DNA from: Pampus argenteus
Taxonomy: Eukaryota; Chordata; Actinopteri; Scombriformes; Stromateidae
Length of the DNA: 64,000 nucleotides
Assembly: GCA_036937835.1 (NCBI GenBank)
Contig: CM072871.1
Location: 3,773,001-3,837,000 of the forward strand
Direction of reading: 5' to 3'
Positions 1-14,057 of the stretch are shown one piece after another; position 1 is the first letter of the stretch, and every line of letters starts with the position of its first letter. The notes under the pieces are model-generated. The model saw only the letters and a list, made by a program, of their open reading frames with translations. It searched no databases and was not told where the DNA came from. The position numbers and the translations under genes were made by a program.

Positions 1-3000
1 TCTTCCCTGCAGATACACAGAGACAGACAGTCTCTTACATCACTAACCACTGAGTCCAGGTTGAAATATGATTCTTTAATAATCAGGCTAAAGGCTGTAG
101 CTTATACTGTAACGTTGAAGGGGTGTTATATATATATCTTATAGGTTGTGTGTGTGCTGATTGGTGTAGTGCATCTGATTGAATTATACTGTAAAGTGTT
201 TCTGGTTTTGGAGGGACAATATAATGGAAACACAAAATTTAACTTAAATACGCTGCTTAAACTATACAAATCCAACAGGACATTTCCAGGACATTTGATT
301 GTCATTCAGCTCATTGTTTTGGTTCAGTCTCAGCTCTCATCCGCCTTGTTGGCTGCAAGAAAAGTTCTGATAAACCGGCTGTACGCTGCATTCCCAGCAC
401 CGCATGGCAGGAAGACAACGATAACGTCACCGGCGGCGCATTTAGCAGCTAAAGAGACAGATATATTTCCCCCAGGAGGTTGTGCAGATTACCGACTGCT
501 TTAAACAACGTCGCTCTGACACATTGTTAAGTGTGAGCATTGTAAAGTCACAAAGACACAGCAGGGTTTGCTTGCAGAACTCGTTGCATTACATCAAAAA
601 TTATTTCACAGTGCAATATTGTGTCTTTTCAAATTTAGCCAAAACTGTGCTGGAGGTGTCTGATACATGATACATACATCTGAATATGAAATACGGCTCG
701 TTATATCACTTCAGACAACCAAGATTTTACTATTTAGTACAAACATAGTAGTAAAACGCATGGTCAGGATTGGTCAATGTCGAGGATAGACTGTTGACTG
801 TAAATCTGATTGAATTTAATGGCTCATGCATGAGAGGAAAAAACAGTGTTCTTCTTTGGAAACACTAAGTGGAGCTTCGTCATCCTGCCAAATCTAGCAG
901 AACTTCTTTCTGCAGATGTTAAATGTTCGGCAGAGAGACTACAGAGTCCAGTTAATGAGCACTAGATCTGCAGAAAACCAGAGGAGACACGCATGCAATT
1001 ATTCATACGGATATATTTTCTTGTGATGACCAAGAAATCTTTCTATTCTGACTTTATATTCAGTTTTTGTGATCTCAAAATAAGGTTTTTTTTGTTATGA
1101 TCATGAGCAAAGATATATATAATATATAGATTTATATCCTCTCCCATGTTTCGTACTCGGATCAGGGGGGGGGTTAACCTCATCTTCTCGTGCCAATTTA
1201 AAAAGTGCTGATTTGGCAGCTGAGTCTCACTGAAGCACACTTGTGAGATTAGTACGACTATTACACGCCTGTCTGACCAGGACCATGTACCTGGTACGGA
1301 ACTGCAAACCACATTTAGCTCTGTGTACTATATACTGTGTCTTATAATTCACTGATTCTCTGAGGTTACAAGACAATGTCACCTCGGACTAGCAGAGCGT
1401 GCGTTTGGCATTTAAGCAGTGTGAAATGTCACATGGTCGACTGCATGGATCCCCGAAGGCAGGCTGTGTTTTTGCTTTGATGTCATGTTCTTATTTAGAT
1501 TAACCGCTCGGCGCCGCCTCGCTGAGACAAAACCATCTGTGTTGTTGCTACCGTTGGTTTATGTTATGAATGTGCTTTCAGGAGGTGGGTGGGAAACGTT
1601 TGCAATCTGTGAAAGCAGATTCAGCGGTGCACAGCGACGTCTCACTCCCTTCTGTCTCTCACTCCTCTATCACTTGTTCTGTCTCCTGTCATCGCCAGAC
1701 TGTCCCAGACAGTGTTGACTCCTGTCCGAACATCAATCTGACTACTTCTGTTCGTAACCTCCCATCCTGTGGATTTATTAGGTCGTTGATACGTTTTTAT
1801 CTGTACACTTTATGCTGTGTGTGTTTTTTTTTGTGGGACAACCTGGTAATCGTGTTGTAAAACAGAGTCTGCTCATCTTGCAGGAGCGGTACATTACATA
1901 ACGAGATGAAGATCATTTTACAGTTCATTTTGAAGCCGGTCAGACTCTCTACTTTCTTTCTGCTCCTGTCTTTTTTTCACCCCTCTCCTCTCTTTAGATC
2001 TCCCAGAAAATGAAATGTCACTGTTAAAAATGGAAAACAGTGAGCCTTCAATCACATGAAAGGCACCGGGAGTCTCTTTAGATTGTGTGTGCAGTTCTGA
2101 CAAAATGGTTTTCCCAAAGAGGAAATGAAGCTGCTGCACAGATGGTCTATATTAACTGTGTCTGAGTTAAGGAAGAATTTAGTGATGGGTAATATACTTA
2201 ATCTCTGCCTTAAGGCCAAACCCTAAACTATATTTTATATAGAAATTGTAAAAATGAAGAGAATCACTCTGCATTAGCCTATTTTGTCCAAAAAAAAACA
2301 GCTCTGTGGTGGTGGAGACCAAAACAGATGTAAAAGAAGAATATTGAACTCATCATCAAATAATAATTAGTAGCTTTTGGCCAAAAAGATAAATGAATGT
2401 AGGTTTAAGTAAATATAAAAAATATTGAAAATGTTGACGTGACACAATACATGAAACTCCATGAATTCACTTTAAAGTCAGCAGTGATGCTGACAAAATA
2501 GATGCAAACTATTCGATTCAGTCATACAAGTAATTGATAAAGAAAATTAACCTGATAACAACTTAAATCATATAAATGAGAAATAAATAAAACTCATCTG
2601 ATCCTGATAACAAGCTGCTAATTAAAAAAAATGTCAATTCCTGTCCCTCCTGTGTGTGTGTGTGTGTGTGTGTAGTAGGAGGACAAACCTGCTTCAATAA
2701 ATCCCCATCTTCGTGTACAGGACTGCTGTGCACACCTCTGCGCTCCGTCACAGCAGGTCATAAATCTGTGCTGACTCGCCGAGGCGTGTGTTTCGCCTAC
2801 GTGTAACTCACACGGCGAAGTGATACCAAGATCATTTTAGAGGACACAGCAGATTTGTGAAGCTTCCCCATCGTCAAACCGATTAGCATTTCACTGATTC
2901 TGCTCTCTGCACCGGCAGGACGAGCAGAGCATCAACTCTGCGTGCTCTTTGCACTCTGCCTATCAGAGCTCATTTTGAGAGCCATATATTTAATATTAAA

Positions 3001-4782
3001 TAAATATATTGACCATCATCACTTATACTGACAACCCAATTTGCACCGGTGCTGATGTCAATGCTGACTTGCACAAAATGCAGCTATGAAAGTTTAAACT
3101 TTCCCCATAAGCAGAAAAGTCTGCAGGAACTTTTGAACTGTTGGCACCTTATGATGCAGCTAAATCACACAGTGGAAAAACAGTACGTTGCATCAGCAGA
3201 ACATCTATCTGCAACTTGGTGTCATCTATATAAATAGTGATCAATGTTAATAAGCTAACAGCAAGTTGGCGAACGGCGTGATTTGGCTCCATCTGTGTCT
3301 CTGTGTGAGACAGAGAGAGAGACAGCAGGACAGCAGTTAGACTTCGCCGCACATCTTTCAACCAGCCTAATGCAAATAACATGCAGAAATATAGTATTTA
3401 ATATAAAATATGAACGTCAGGTTGCAGACAGATCTATTTTCTCTCTTCTCTTTATCTGTTTTCGTATCTAGAGAGTAATACATCATCATGTTAAAATCAT
3501 CCAGACCTACTTCTGCAACATTCGGCCTTTTTTCAACTGATTTATTTGGCATACGTTTACATTCTTGTAACTGTAATTCTTATCCTTGTAAGTGTGCATA
3601 TGTTTTTGTCTTCATGCCAGCACATACAAATCATTCGGCTTCCTGCAGGACTCAGGTAGTTTCAGACTCCCAGACGGGCACATTCAGCTAATAGAAAGTA
3701 AACCATCATTTAATTGTGAGCAACAGTACATCGCCTCATTATTTCTCCAAGACAACTTACTGTGGTTTCCCTGCTTATGATCCAAAGATCATTATTTCAG
3801 CTGTCAGAAACTCTGACAGGAATCTACATTTTGCCTTAAATTTCAGGGACTTTTTTTTTCATTAGCAGTTAAATAAAACCATCGAATTAAATGTCTGCTG
3901 AACCTCATTTCCGGCTGGCGTCTGACGTGACTTTTCTTCATGCGATTAATCCAAATGTAAAGTTTCACGTAGTACATTTAATGTAGCGTTACCATGACGC
4001 TGTACGAACACCGTATCTGCATTATGTGCCGAACATGGAGGCTTATCTGACAGCGATAGTCTTTCAAAAGCTCCACCTGGACAGGTGTGTTTACTTTGTG
4101 GAAGAATACAAGAGGGCTTTATGTAGCTAAGCTTTTATTCAAACACTGACTGTGCATGTAGCACACGGACACAGCCTTTAGATTCATCAGAGAGAAATTA
4201 TTAATCTGATGAGAGAATGATACCTCAGACTCATGAAAGGACAAATCTGTGTCACCGTTCGCAGCATTTTTAAGCCTTTTGAGTGTCTTTGATTTCTGAG
4301 AAAATGTGTCTTTTGTCTGAAATTCTGTGCAAGATGCAAAAACAGATCGAAATATTGAGGGGGAAAAAAACAAAAAGTAAATGTTGGTGTGTAGATCCAA
4401 AGACAATGCGGTATATATTTTTTTGACAGTAAATCAATACAGACCACGACGCAGTCATCAATCCTCGTGGCTCTCTTTGCCGGTGAATTTATTATTAATT
4501 AGTGAGATACAATTTAAAAGTACTAAGACTGATTCGGTTACGGTGGAGTAAAAATGAATCACAAAATCAGAAACCGATAGCGTTTAAAGTTTTGTTTTTA
4601 TTGAACCGGTTTGCTGTGCGTATGTTACTTTATTAGATCTTAATGGTCAACACAGTGAGTCTGTATCGACCCACTTTAATGACTAATAGCTGCATGTTTC
4701 ATTATCATCACCTCCGTTTCTAATTATTGCACAGTGTAGCAAAAAGCACTGATTTTTGCAGAACATATATCATTAATATATA

Positions 4783-4817
<35 letters not shown>

Positions 4818-7644
4818 CTGTGTTTTATTTCAGGGCACCGTAGAAATATTGCAGCACGTGTAGGCTTCAGGTGCATTTATCTCCTGCAGTAGTACTCTAG
4901 CCTTTTTATTTAATTTGTGCTTATACAATAATGGAGCTGAATCTCAAACTAAACTTTGACTCTGTGTTGAAGCTCACAGCGTAATGTGGCCTTTTTCTAT
5001 CATCTGCTTTTTCTAACGCTGTGGATGTATTCTGACAGTAATCCTGGCAGCTCCTCAGCAGATGGTGGTGATGATGTCTGAGGTCTGGCCGTGTTGCTGC
5101 TTCCTCAGCCCTCTGTCCTCTCTGCAGACCCCCACCATGACGCCCCGTGACTAATGATTTCCTGTTCGTCACAGAAACAGAGTCATCAGAGAGCTGACCA
5201 CGCCTGCCGTTTTCTGCTGCTGCTGCTGCTGCTCCTATCAGACCAATTAAAGACTATTCCCACCGGTGGGATGCAGTTTGTTTGACTAGCAGCGCGTTTT
5301 ATTTTATTTTTTTTTTTTATAAGTGCATTGAATGGGGGAACTGGGGAGGAGATAGAAGGAGCAGTTTTGATTTTTGGTTTGCAAAACAGTTACGTAATGA
5401 ATCTTTGACCACAATGACACACAGTGACCTTCAGCTTAGATACTACTTAAATATGAATGCACAGCACATGTCCTTCATTCAAACAGGCGTCTGCTTTTCA
5501 TGCAGGTGTCCATTAGGAGCTTTGGCTCATATGAATTGGATCTATTGTATATTTCTCCTGCTTTGTACAGGTTTTTTTTGTGGCCATTGCCTAATTATTT
5601 CTATCTTTATTTTCCCTCACTTCAGCTGAACAGCCTCACTCTAAACACCGGTCTTTGTGCTCGGCTTCCTCGTCCTTGTGAGGCCATTTTCCAGTAAAAG
5701 TGAATCAATATGCTTTTTTTCAGCATACATTATCATATCACGTTATCTCCTGTAAAAAGGTGTCAAGTGGCCTTTGACTAAAAAATTTCCACAAGTTCTA
5801 AGTGAGCTCTGAAATATCGCTTCTGGATACAGCAAATATGAAAAGGATTATTTCATCTTGCGTGTAAATTGAACATTAAAATACCTGCAATTTGGACTGT
5901 TCACAAATGCTTTGTTTTACATATTATGTGCATAAAAATGCCATTTTAAATATTATATTCTATATTTTTCTTCTCCTTTAACAACCTGAAGCAGCCACAA
6001 AGCTCCAATAACCATTAACAACACATCATTGAGACACACTGTTGTATTGGGTGTATGTGTTTCGTCATTAAGATGAACATGGGCACTATAGATCATCTGA
6101 AATCAGTCCCACACTGTTATGTTGCTTTAAATTCTCCCCGGTGCACCATATGTGCCTGAAAATAGTCCTACGCAAATGCACCATTTGGTCCTGCTAAAAA
6201 CAACAGTGTGCAGCTGTTTGAAAAAAAATGACAGACTTTTAAACTTATTAGGAGTCACGAATGAGAGTGAACCAAAGCAATGAGAAAAGCCTGAAAAAAA
6301 AGCTTTAAAAATTCAGCTTTTCAGAGCCAAGAGCCACAACAACAACATCCTTTAACCTTAAGCAGCATTTCCACTTGTGAAAACGTCTCACCTTCTCCTT
6401 TATACACTTATTGGGAAATCATTTCTACTGCCTCGTGCTTTTGACACACTCAGTGCACTTTATCGCTTATTTACGAGCTGCTCTTAACTTCCTTTCCGTA
6501 TAATAAAAATACTCGTCGTGTGTCGTATTAAACGGCTTCTCCATTGATTTCTATTCAGAGGCGAGTTTTTTCCACTAAGTGTCAATACTTCTATTAGCAA
6601 CACTTGATTTGTGTTGTTCAGCTCTCAACTTTACTACACAACTTAATGAGCCATTGTAATTTGCCATTGGACTGTAATGAGGGCTGCTCACTCTAAACTG
6701 TGTCAAGCCTCCGATCGCTGCAGAGCACATGTGATTTAAACTGTCGATAAAAGCTGACCCCAAACACTGAAATCACTAAAGTCCTCTAACGCTCCATTTC
6801 TGTCCTCCATGCTCATTTTCATTCCCCTGTAGTCTGATAACCATCGTCTTCTTCTTCTTCTTTTAAACCTGTCAAATAGGAATTAATGGATATTAATAGC
6901 ACATTTTCCATCACTTTTCCTTCTGGTTGAATCCCTAATGTGTAATTATGTGTGTAAGCATCATTTACCCATTAGAGCATAACATCATTTTCTATGTTGA
7001 ATTGAGCATACTTTATTTAATGCTAATGAATAATTATTCTCCCAGGGCTCTGATTGAATTCGATTAGCACACATATGATTTCCTGCCTTATCAGGTTCTG
7101 CTCGTCTTGGCTCGGGCGGAGTGAAACTTCGGACAGTCGAAGAATAAAGAAGGAAAATATGTGAATAGAGTCACACAGTGTTTGCATTTTGGGTTTTTAG
7201 CTTGCCTGCTCTTTGCTTCCTCTTATTGTTTCTGTTTTTACCGTATACGTCTATGACACAGTAGACTGGAGTAATGGCTCTGAAATGTTACACTGAATCG
7301 ATGCCTGCTGCCTTTCCCTCTCTTTGGTAATTTACTTGGTAATGAGAGACAGTGCGGAAGACTGTCTCTGCGCCCTGCGAAGATGTAATCTGTTTTGCCA
7401 ATGATTCAGTTGGGTTACAGAGAATTGTGCTGCTAATTAATTAACTCTGAAAGACTGAAATAGGATTTCACCGAAGGGCTTAATTTGGGTAATCGCTGCG
7501 CCTCACCTTCTTGTCACCCAGCGGTGCCTCGCGGTCTGTTACTGAACTTTGTCACTATCGTTGAAAAGAAAAGCTGCCCGCATGGTGTTCCTGCTGTTAC
7601 TGTTGACATATCACAGCCTACACGAGTGTATGCGTCAGGCCATA

Positions 7645-7646
<2 letters not shown>

Positions 7647-7680
<34 letters not shown>
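7647..7680. repeat. (GT)17 microsatellite
   Basis: Uninterrupted GT dinucleotides within kcnk12 intron 1. Similar shorter arrays occur in the same intron at 2651-2673, 4783-4808 and 8069-8088. Confidence 0.95.
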
Positions 7681-7682
<2 letters not shown>

Positions 7683-8572
7683 ACATGTGTGTTCTCTCTT
7701 GTATCTATAAAACAATCTTTATCAATCAGCACTGATCTAAATGACCCGGCAAGTCAACAGCAAATCCTCATGAGAGTGGTTTTCTGCGTGAGAGATAAGG
7801 TCAACAAAAAGCCATTTTGGCTATCATAAAGAGAGTATTGTCTAGATATTGATGTCATTTATTACCTGACAAGAATTGTTATAGACGGGTTGGTGCAGAA
7901 TGGGGGGAAGGCGCTGCCCTAATGCTCCAAGAAGACTGAAATAGAGGACAGCCATGATGGAAAAATCAATTAACCTTGGCCGAGAAGTGAACTTGTTGAT
8001 CTTTCTGCACGATTTTATTTGTTGACAAATATACCATCTGCTGTTCTGTGGATAAGAGCCATGACATTGTGTGTGTGTGTGTGTGTGTGCACAGTATATA
8101 TAAAAGCAGAAGACATACACATTTTAAATCACTTTATAAATGCCTTCTTTTTTTCCCCCCAAACATCAATAAATAAATAAATGTGGTCGGTTTGGTTGAA
8201 TTTCCACAAAAATCAATAATTTTCTACCAGTTTTGGCTGCGTACTGGTTTGCAGAAGTTTATGAATCTTACATAATGTTTTGTGCTTGTGCTATAAATCA
8301 TTGACCCATATGAATTTTTAACTTTTTGCTTTACTTCCACCTCCTTCAGGCACAAATCCTTACGATAAAACAACAATATAAATCATGCATATTGCTTAAA
8401 AGAGTAAATAATATGATTTGATTTTACAGGAAACAATTGTGCGGTCAAATACTGAGACTGAAACATCTTCTAAATGTTCATCGGAGCTTCACTGCAGCTG
8501 CAAAGTCAGAGCTGCACTTGTGAGACTCCTCAAGAGAAGTGCTCCTTCAACATGCAGCTGAATCCATAAACA

Positions 8573-8799
8573 TCCTCTCCTCTCCTCTCCTCTCCTCTCC
8601 TCTCCTTTCCTCTCCTCTCCTCTTCTCTCCTCTCCTCTCCTCTCCTCTCCTCTCCTCTCCTCTCCTCTCCTCTCCTCTCCTCTCCTCTCCTCTCTTCTCT
8701 TCTCTTTTCTTCTCTTCTCTTCTCTTCTCTTCTCTTCTCTTCTCTTCTCTTCTCTTCTCTTCTCTTCTCTTCTCTTCTCTTCTCTCCTCTCCTCTCCTT
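8573..8799. repeat. TCTCC / TCTTC pentanucleotide array
   Basis: About 225 bases with almost pure pyrimidine on the + strand. Units are TCTCC from the start to about 8693, then TCTTC to about 8783, then TCTCC again. It lies in kcnk12 intron 1, about 0.6 kb before the exon. The purine/pyrimidine mirror symmetry could permit triplex (H-DNA) formation, which is inference. The open frames that cross it on both strands are artefacts of the repeat. Confidence 0.95.
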
Positions 8800-9390
8800 C
8801 CTGGCATCCTCATCAGATCAATATAACCTCTATGCCCTTGTTTTTTTTATGTCCCATCAACATTTAGACTTGATATAATATCACTGGACACAATGCAGTC
8901 TTAGATGATGTGTTAGGTTGTCACTGGACATTTTTAATCATGTAACATCGACATAAATATCGTTTTGTTTTGACTTTACATCTACATTTACATCACTCGT
9001 ATCCAGTTTATCATTTCCTCCTGTTTCCATGTTGACTCATAATATGCAAATTTGAATTAGCCTACAGCTGCTTATTTATCTTTCTCTCTGTCCATTACTG
9101 TAACTTAATCTTCCAGAAAAAAGCTTATTGTTTGAGTCACAGCAGCATCAACACAAATTATTATCCAGGATTTTCTGAGCATTACTTGTGCGTACATCAC
9201 TCAGTCCCCACTTTTACTTAATTTATTCATTACAGGTGTTTAGAAATGTGATTTAAGTCTTTATAAAATCTCATTTAGATTTGCGCTTGTTCCCTTGTCT
9301 ATAACTACAGACATAGTTTATCATGAAGAAACTGAAGTACAGCTGCAGGTCTATTTCTTATTTTTGGATATCTCCCTTCTGTCTCTGCAG

Positions 9391-10274
9391 GTTTTGGGAT
9401 GACAACACCTGTGACAGTTGCAGGAAAGGTGTTTCTGATCTTCTACGGACTCCTGGGTTGTGCCGCCACCATCCTCTTCTTTAACCTCTTCCTGGAGCGT
9501 ATCATCACACTGCTGGCCGTGGTGATGAAGGCTGTGAGGGAACGGCGGATCAGGAACAGTGGTTTACTCCCACCAGGTATCCGCCATGACTTCTCAGCCT
9601 ACAGCCTCCCGGGCTGGAAGCCCTCCGTGTACCACGTGATGCTGATTCTCGGCATATCAGCCATCACCATCTCCTGCTGTGCGTCAGCCATGTACACCCC
9701 CGTGGAGGGTTGGGCGTACTTAGACTCGCTCTACTTCTGCTTCGTCACCTTCAGTACCATTGGCTTTGGGGACTTTGTCAGCAGCCAGAGTTCGACTTAC
9801 GAATACCAAACCCTCTACAGAGTGGCCAACTTCCTCTTCATGTTAATGGGCGTGTGCTGCATCTATTCGCTCTTCAATGTCATATCTATCGTCATCAAGC
9901 AGGTGCTCAACTGGATGCTGGAGAAAATGAGCTGCTTGTTTTGCCAACGCTGCAATAAGCCCAGCACGTTCCTGGGAAGGCGTAATGCCATCCGCCCGGG
10001 CTCCAAGGGTCGCCAAGGTCAGCCGCCCAACTCAGATGGACCTTGTGATAGTGACACTGAGGGCCGCAGACTATCAGGGGAGATGATCTCTATGAAAGAT
10101 CTTGCAGCTTCTAACAAGGTGTCGCTGGCCATCATGCAGAAGCAGCTGTCTGAGTCGGCCAATGGATATCCCAGGACAGTTTGTGGCAGCTCCCGTCACA
10201 ACGGTTTCTCTGGGGGCGTTGGCGCCCTCGGTATCATGAACAACAGGCTGGCAGAGACCAGTAACTCCAGGTAG
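9391..10274 (+). CDS. kcnk12: Two-pore-domain K+ channel THIK-2 (KCNK12), last exon, 5' partial
   Basis: Potassium-selective leak-type channel subunit of the THIK subfamily, acting as a dimer in the plasma membrane. The exon follows a TCTCTGCAG acceptor and opens in phase 1, completing the first selectivity filter as (G)FGMTTP; the family's single intron falls at this point. Counting M of MTTP (9399) as 1, there is a second membrane segment at about 8-30 ending in ILFFNLFLERI, a third at about 77-98, the second pore with TIGFGDF (near 120-126), and a fourth at about 143-167 (MGVCCIYSLFNVISIVI). The cytosolic tail carries GRRLSGEMISMKDL and ends NNRLAETSNSR before TAG. The tail (NKVSLAIMQKQLSE, NGYPRTVC, GGVGALGIMNNRLAET) resembles KCNK12 more than KCNK13, and the msh6/fbxo11/foxn2 neighbourhood agrees. 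Start methionine and first pore lie outside the window. A teleost a/b paralogue label cannot be assigned. Confidence 0.95.
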
Positions 10275-11300
10275 AGGAGTCAGTGAGACAGGAAACCAAG
10301 TATGGGAGATGTTTATTCTCATACAGTGATAGGGGAAAAAACAAGCCTTTTGAGACGGATTGCTAATGTAACTTGTTATGCATGATTTTTTTTTCTTTTA
10401 GTTGGCATTACCAGGCTGTGGTGATATTACCGGCAGTGATAATGATGGTGGAGATGATGTTTGATTATGTAGTCAACAAATAGCAGCGTGCATTGATCTG
10501 GAAGCGTGGGGTTCACCCATCACCCATCTCATCAACCTCAAACCGACCCAGAACAAATCACTCAAAGTCTCTTAAATATCAGTGTTAGTCTGCAGAGGAA
10601 ATAAACGCTTAATATATCAGACTTCTATGACTGAAATGTGCTATAAAGGAGCCAAGGGATGTATACAGTGCAATCTTTATTGTTTATTGGAGGTTTCAAC
10701 ACTTTATTTGAATGTCCATATTGAATGCTTAATGCATTATAATATAAGTATATGAATGATGAGTGATATAGCACATATTGATCTATGCATTATACTTCTC
10801 ATGCATTTTTTGCACCATTCGTAGACCTTCCATTGATTGTGTAAACCCCATTGTTTCTTGACACGGGTCAAGTTTTACCCTCAGGTGATTGATTTCATTT
10901 CTGGGGAGGAAAGTTTTTTTTTTTTTTAAGCGTTGCCGTGATGTAGCTCTGTGTTGACTCTGACAGAGGCTGCAGCGAGATGCGGGCAACAAAAGAGAAA
11001 TTTCCAACTGCTCAAGATGGAGAAAAGAGCAGAGTTGAAGAATGAAAATCCATTTCTCGTGAGAGAGGAACTGGCCTTCTTATCAGCTCAGAACATGCTT
11101 CAGCGGCCAAAGACTTTGACTTGGAGGGTAAAAGGAGGCACCTTCCAACTCTTTCTTTATCTTCTCTCTCAAGCTCACAGCTGTCTGAAAGAGGAAAAAA
11201 AAAAACACATGATAAAAGCTTGCAATGTGTTAATTACTCTTTGAACGTAGAATATGTGTTTGTAAAACAGAATAAATGAGAGCTACCTTTATGCTTGTTT
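10275..11300 (+). other. kcnk12: Probable kcnk12 3' UTR with candidate poly(A) signals
   Basis: The sequence after the stop codon is AT-rich and non-coding in appearance. AATAAA hexamers are present at 10600-10605 and 11271-11276; either could end the transcript. No homology to a second gene was seen. The end of the transcript is inferred only from the hexamers. Confidence 0.4.
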
Positions 11301-14026
11301 TTAACGACACAAAAGCGAGTCGAGGGAGGCGAACGAGTTCATCCCGTAGGCACATTATGTTAAACGATGCAGATTGAACGTAGCCGGGTCAATCTCAGAT
11401 GCTGAACTGAAACCCTAAAGGAATCTCTTACTTGTATTGATTTATCTTGTGTGAGGATTTGCTGCTTTTCACTGGAGGGAAACTTCTTTGCAGTTACATG
11501 ACTCTTTCTCTAAAACAAAGATCCAAAAGCCTGCAGGGGGTTGAGTTTCCTCTTGATTTCAGCGTAAACGTGTAGCCGAGTTTTAATGGATGTTGGGTGT
11601 TTGTGGCAGATACGGTGCTACTCTGTCAGGCTGCACGATCAATGTCCTTTGTTGCTGGCAACTATCTTTTTTCCATGTATCTATGATTTAAAGCTTTGTG
11701 ATGGTGTTTGATGTCTGTAAACAGACAGAAGAGATAGAGAGAGAGACACTGATAGTTAAATTGTCCAGGAGGCAGTGATGAAGGAGGGGAGCTAGAGAGA
11801 GTGGCTGGTGAGAAGGTTGAAAGATTCCCTTCGTATCCAAATTCATGCTCAATGCAAATCAACGGCCTATCTCAGCCAAGGACTCAACTTTTCCTGGCGT
11901 CCATCTTCGGTATCTAATAACCTCCTGCGCCGCTCGCTTCTTTTTCTCTGTCATCTCTGCATTCACTTCACACACACTGCACCAAAACCCTCCTGCGTCC
12001 TGTTTCTTGCAGCAGATGTCGACTCTCTCCTCATCGCCCTTACACTGTGAATATGAAGACATGCCATAAATATATATATATATATAGGCGTGAATTGGAT
12101 CTGGATCTTTTTGTTGATTTTAATCCTTTTTAGTGCATATATTTCCTTCCCTCCCCAGTCCCCAGGAATAGAGAAAATGACTCAGGTAGTTAAATCTTCA
12201 GGCTTGTCTTAGTTTTTCCTGCATGCCATTATGGTGAAGCCATACAAGACAGCTGTACATAAGAAACAGAGGACTCTTTAAAGTCTATTTTTCTACATAT
12301 AGCTTTCAAATATCTACATGTGGATGATTGAATAAGTCTCACTGTCACATGTCTCTTACACAGACAGTCAGCAGATTGATGTGATGCAGCTTTCAGATCT
12401 TCAACTACCCTCTAAATACAAAAGCTTTTAGACGTTAAGCATTAGTTCGGGGCATAAAAAGGCATATTGACTTTGTTGCCAAGAGTTAAGGAAACAATGG
12501 AAACAGCAGGCATATAGCTGAAACGGTAACAAAATCCACTGACGCGATGTGTCATTTTTACACTTTGTGCACTTTGGTACAGATTAAACAAGATATAAAG
12601 AGGCAGGCAGATTATGTTACCTTGGGCAGAGCCAAGCTCGCTGCCTTGGTGTGTTGCCACAGTGATGAAAGGAGTGACACTGCAAACATAGAAAAGTGCC
12701 AAACCCTTTGACATTTGAGCAGAAATATGGACACGCTGCAGCAAATAACATGGTTTGAATTCAATAATGTTCCCCTGTTACAATATGCCACCAAAGGGGG
12801 TGAATTTTCCCCCCTGTGAGGCTGAAGGTTACAACGCCAGAGGTTTAAGGATCGCTTAGTGATTTTTAAAAGCACCTTTAGCTATCGGTTCATGTAAACT
12901 TACCCTTATCAAGAAGCATGTGTGTTTGTGTGCATTTGTGTGTCCAAGGACTGAAAATGAGAAATAATAGACTGTGATGTTATCTTAAAGTCCCCCAGAA
13001 GTTATTTAATTCAATATAATATCCATTAAAATGTATTTTCCTTGAGCCTGAACCACATCAAGCTTTTTTAAGACATTGAATATAGTATTTAGAGTAATTT
13101 TGCTCACCTAAAATGCATGTGTTGTCTTGAAATCAATTGCCTTACTTTAGTCCTTGCATATTACAAAAAAAAAAAAAAGATTCCTTATCGAAATGATTAT
13201 AGCGTGTAGAGCTTGTGTGTTGTACTATACAATCCTTTTGCATTTTGCAAAATTGATCTCCATTGATTGCAATGGTTTTAACTGCCCCGCTGTCCTCTGT
13301 GTCTTCTGTAAGAGGAGACAGGTGGTCTTAAGAATTACTGTACGTTTGCATCTGTCATCTGCAGAAATGCTTCTTAAAAGGGACCTCACCGACTTTTTCT
13401 TTTTGCGTGTAATTAATTCCTCACGCGTGTTTCGTCAAAAACAGGAAATTAGATTGAATTGATGCAAAGTTTTTCTAGCCCACACTGTTTGTACATAATA
13501 AGGGTAAACATAAACAGATTTGGATCACATTTCCAGCGTTTATTTAACCATAAATTGTTAAAATCAACACTGCCAATGTTTATTCCAGTCTGAGACATAT
13601 TCGACTGTATTCAGCAGCACTTTGACTGTAAAATAACATTTAAAACGTCATGCTCCATAGCAGTTAGAAGCCCCATAAGAGACTGGAGATGTTGTTATAG
13701 TGTTAATCTTAAAGTCCGAAGGTGCTAACGGTGTTATCATTTATTCATTTATTCATCAAAGCTGTGCACTCTGGGGACGAGTGTGTAAAACTCTTTCATA
13801 TTTTAAGACTGTTAAGGCCGCTGCTTGTTTCAGGAACAAAATGAAGAAATGTATTTGTAGTTTTTAGGCTGGCGCTCATTGGAAATGGCTGTGCAGGTGA
13901 ACAGCTGAGTGGCTCGCTAACAGAATGATGTATTACTAGCTCGCTTGGCTGCTTCTGATCTTTAACAAGAATCACATTGTTGGCTTTGATCTGGAGCTTG
14001 ACTTCCAAATCCACAGCACAGATGTG

Positions 14027-14030
<4 letters not shown>

Positions 14031-14057
<27 letters not shown>
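14031..14057. repeat. (CTG)9 trinucleotide run
   Basis: A CTG/CAG trinucleotide run followed by a T-rich GTTTTT stretch. It gives artefactual poly-Leu or poly-Gln open frames and is not within a recognised exon. Confidence 0.9.

Larger units (their letters stand above)
1..9390 (+). other. kcnk12: kcnk12 intron 1 (3' part), no coding exon seen
   Basis: This stretch precedes the acceptor at 9389-9390 of the kcnk12 exon. The upstream exon should encode about 120-140 residues (cytosolic N terminus, first membrane segment, extracellular cap and first pore up to the first G of GFG). None of the open frames here resembles that, so the exon must lie before position 1. Visible contents are GT microsatellites (2651-2673, 4783-4808, 7647-7680, 8069-8088), a pentanucleotide array at 8573-8799, and AT-rich, TAAT-rich stretches around 6880-7090 and 7380-7450 that could be non-coding regulatory DNA. 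No transposase or RNA gene was recognised. Confidence 0.75.

Noticed and set aside
2785..2820. Imperfect inverted repeat TTCGCC..GTGT..ACAC..GGCGAA
   Set aside because: Short, interrupted and with no loop or context pointing to function; could be chance.
8547..8826. Ser/Leu/Pro and Arg/Glu repeat proteins on both strands
   Set aside because: Both come from the TCTCC/TCTTC array.
10951..11244. 97-residue open frame after kcnk12
   Set aside because: No recognisable family, no splice support, and it overlaps the likely 3' UTR with A-rich low complexity at its end.
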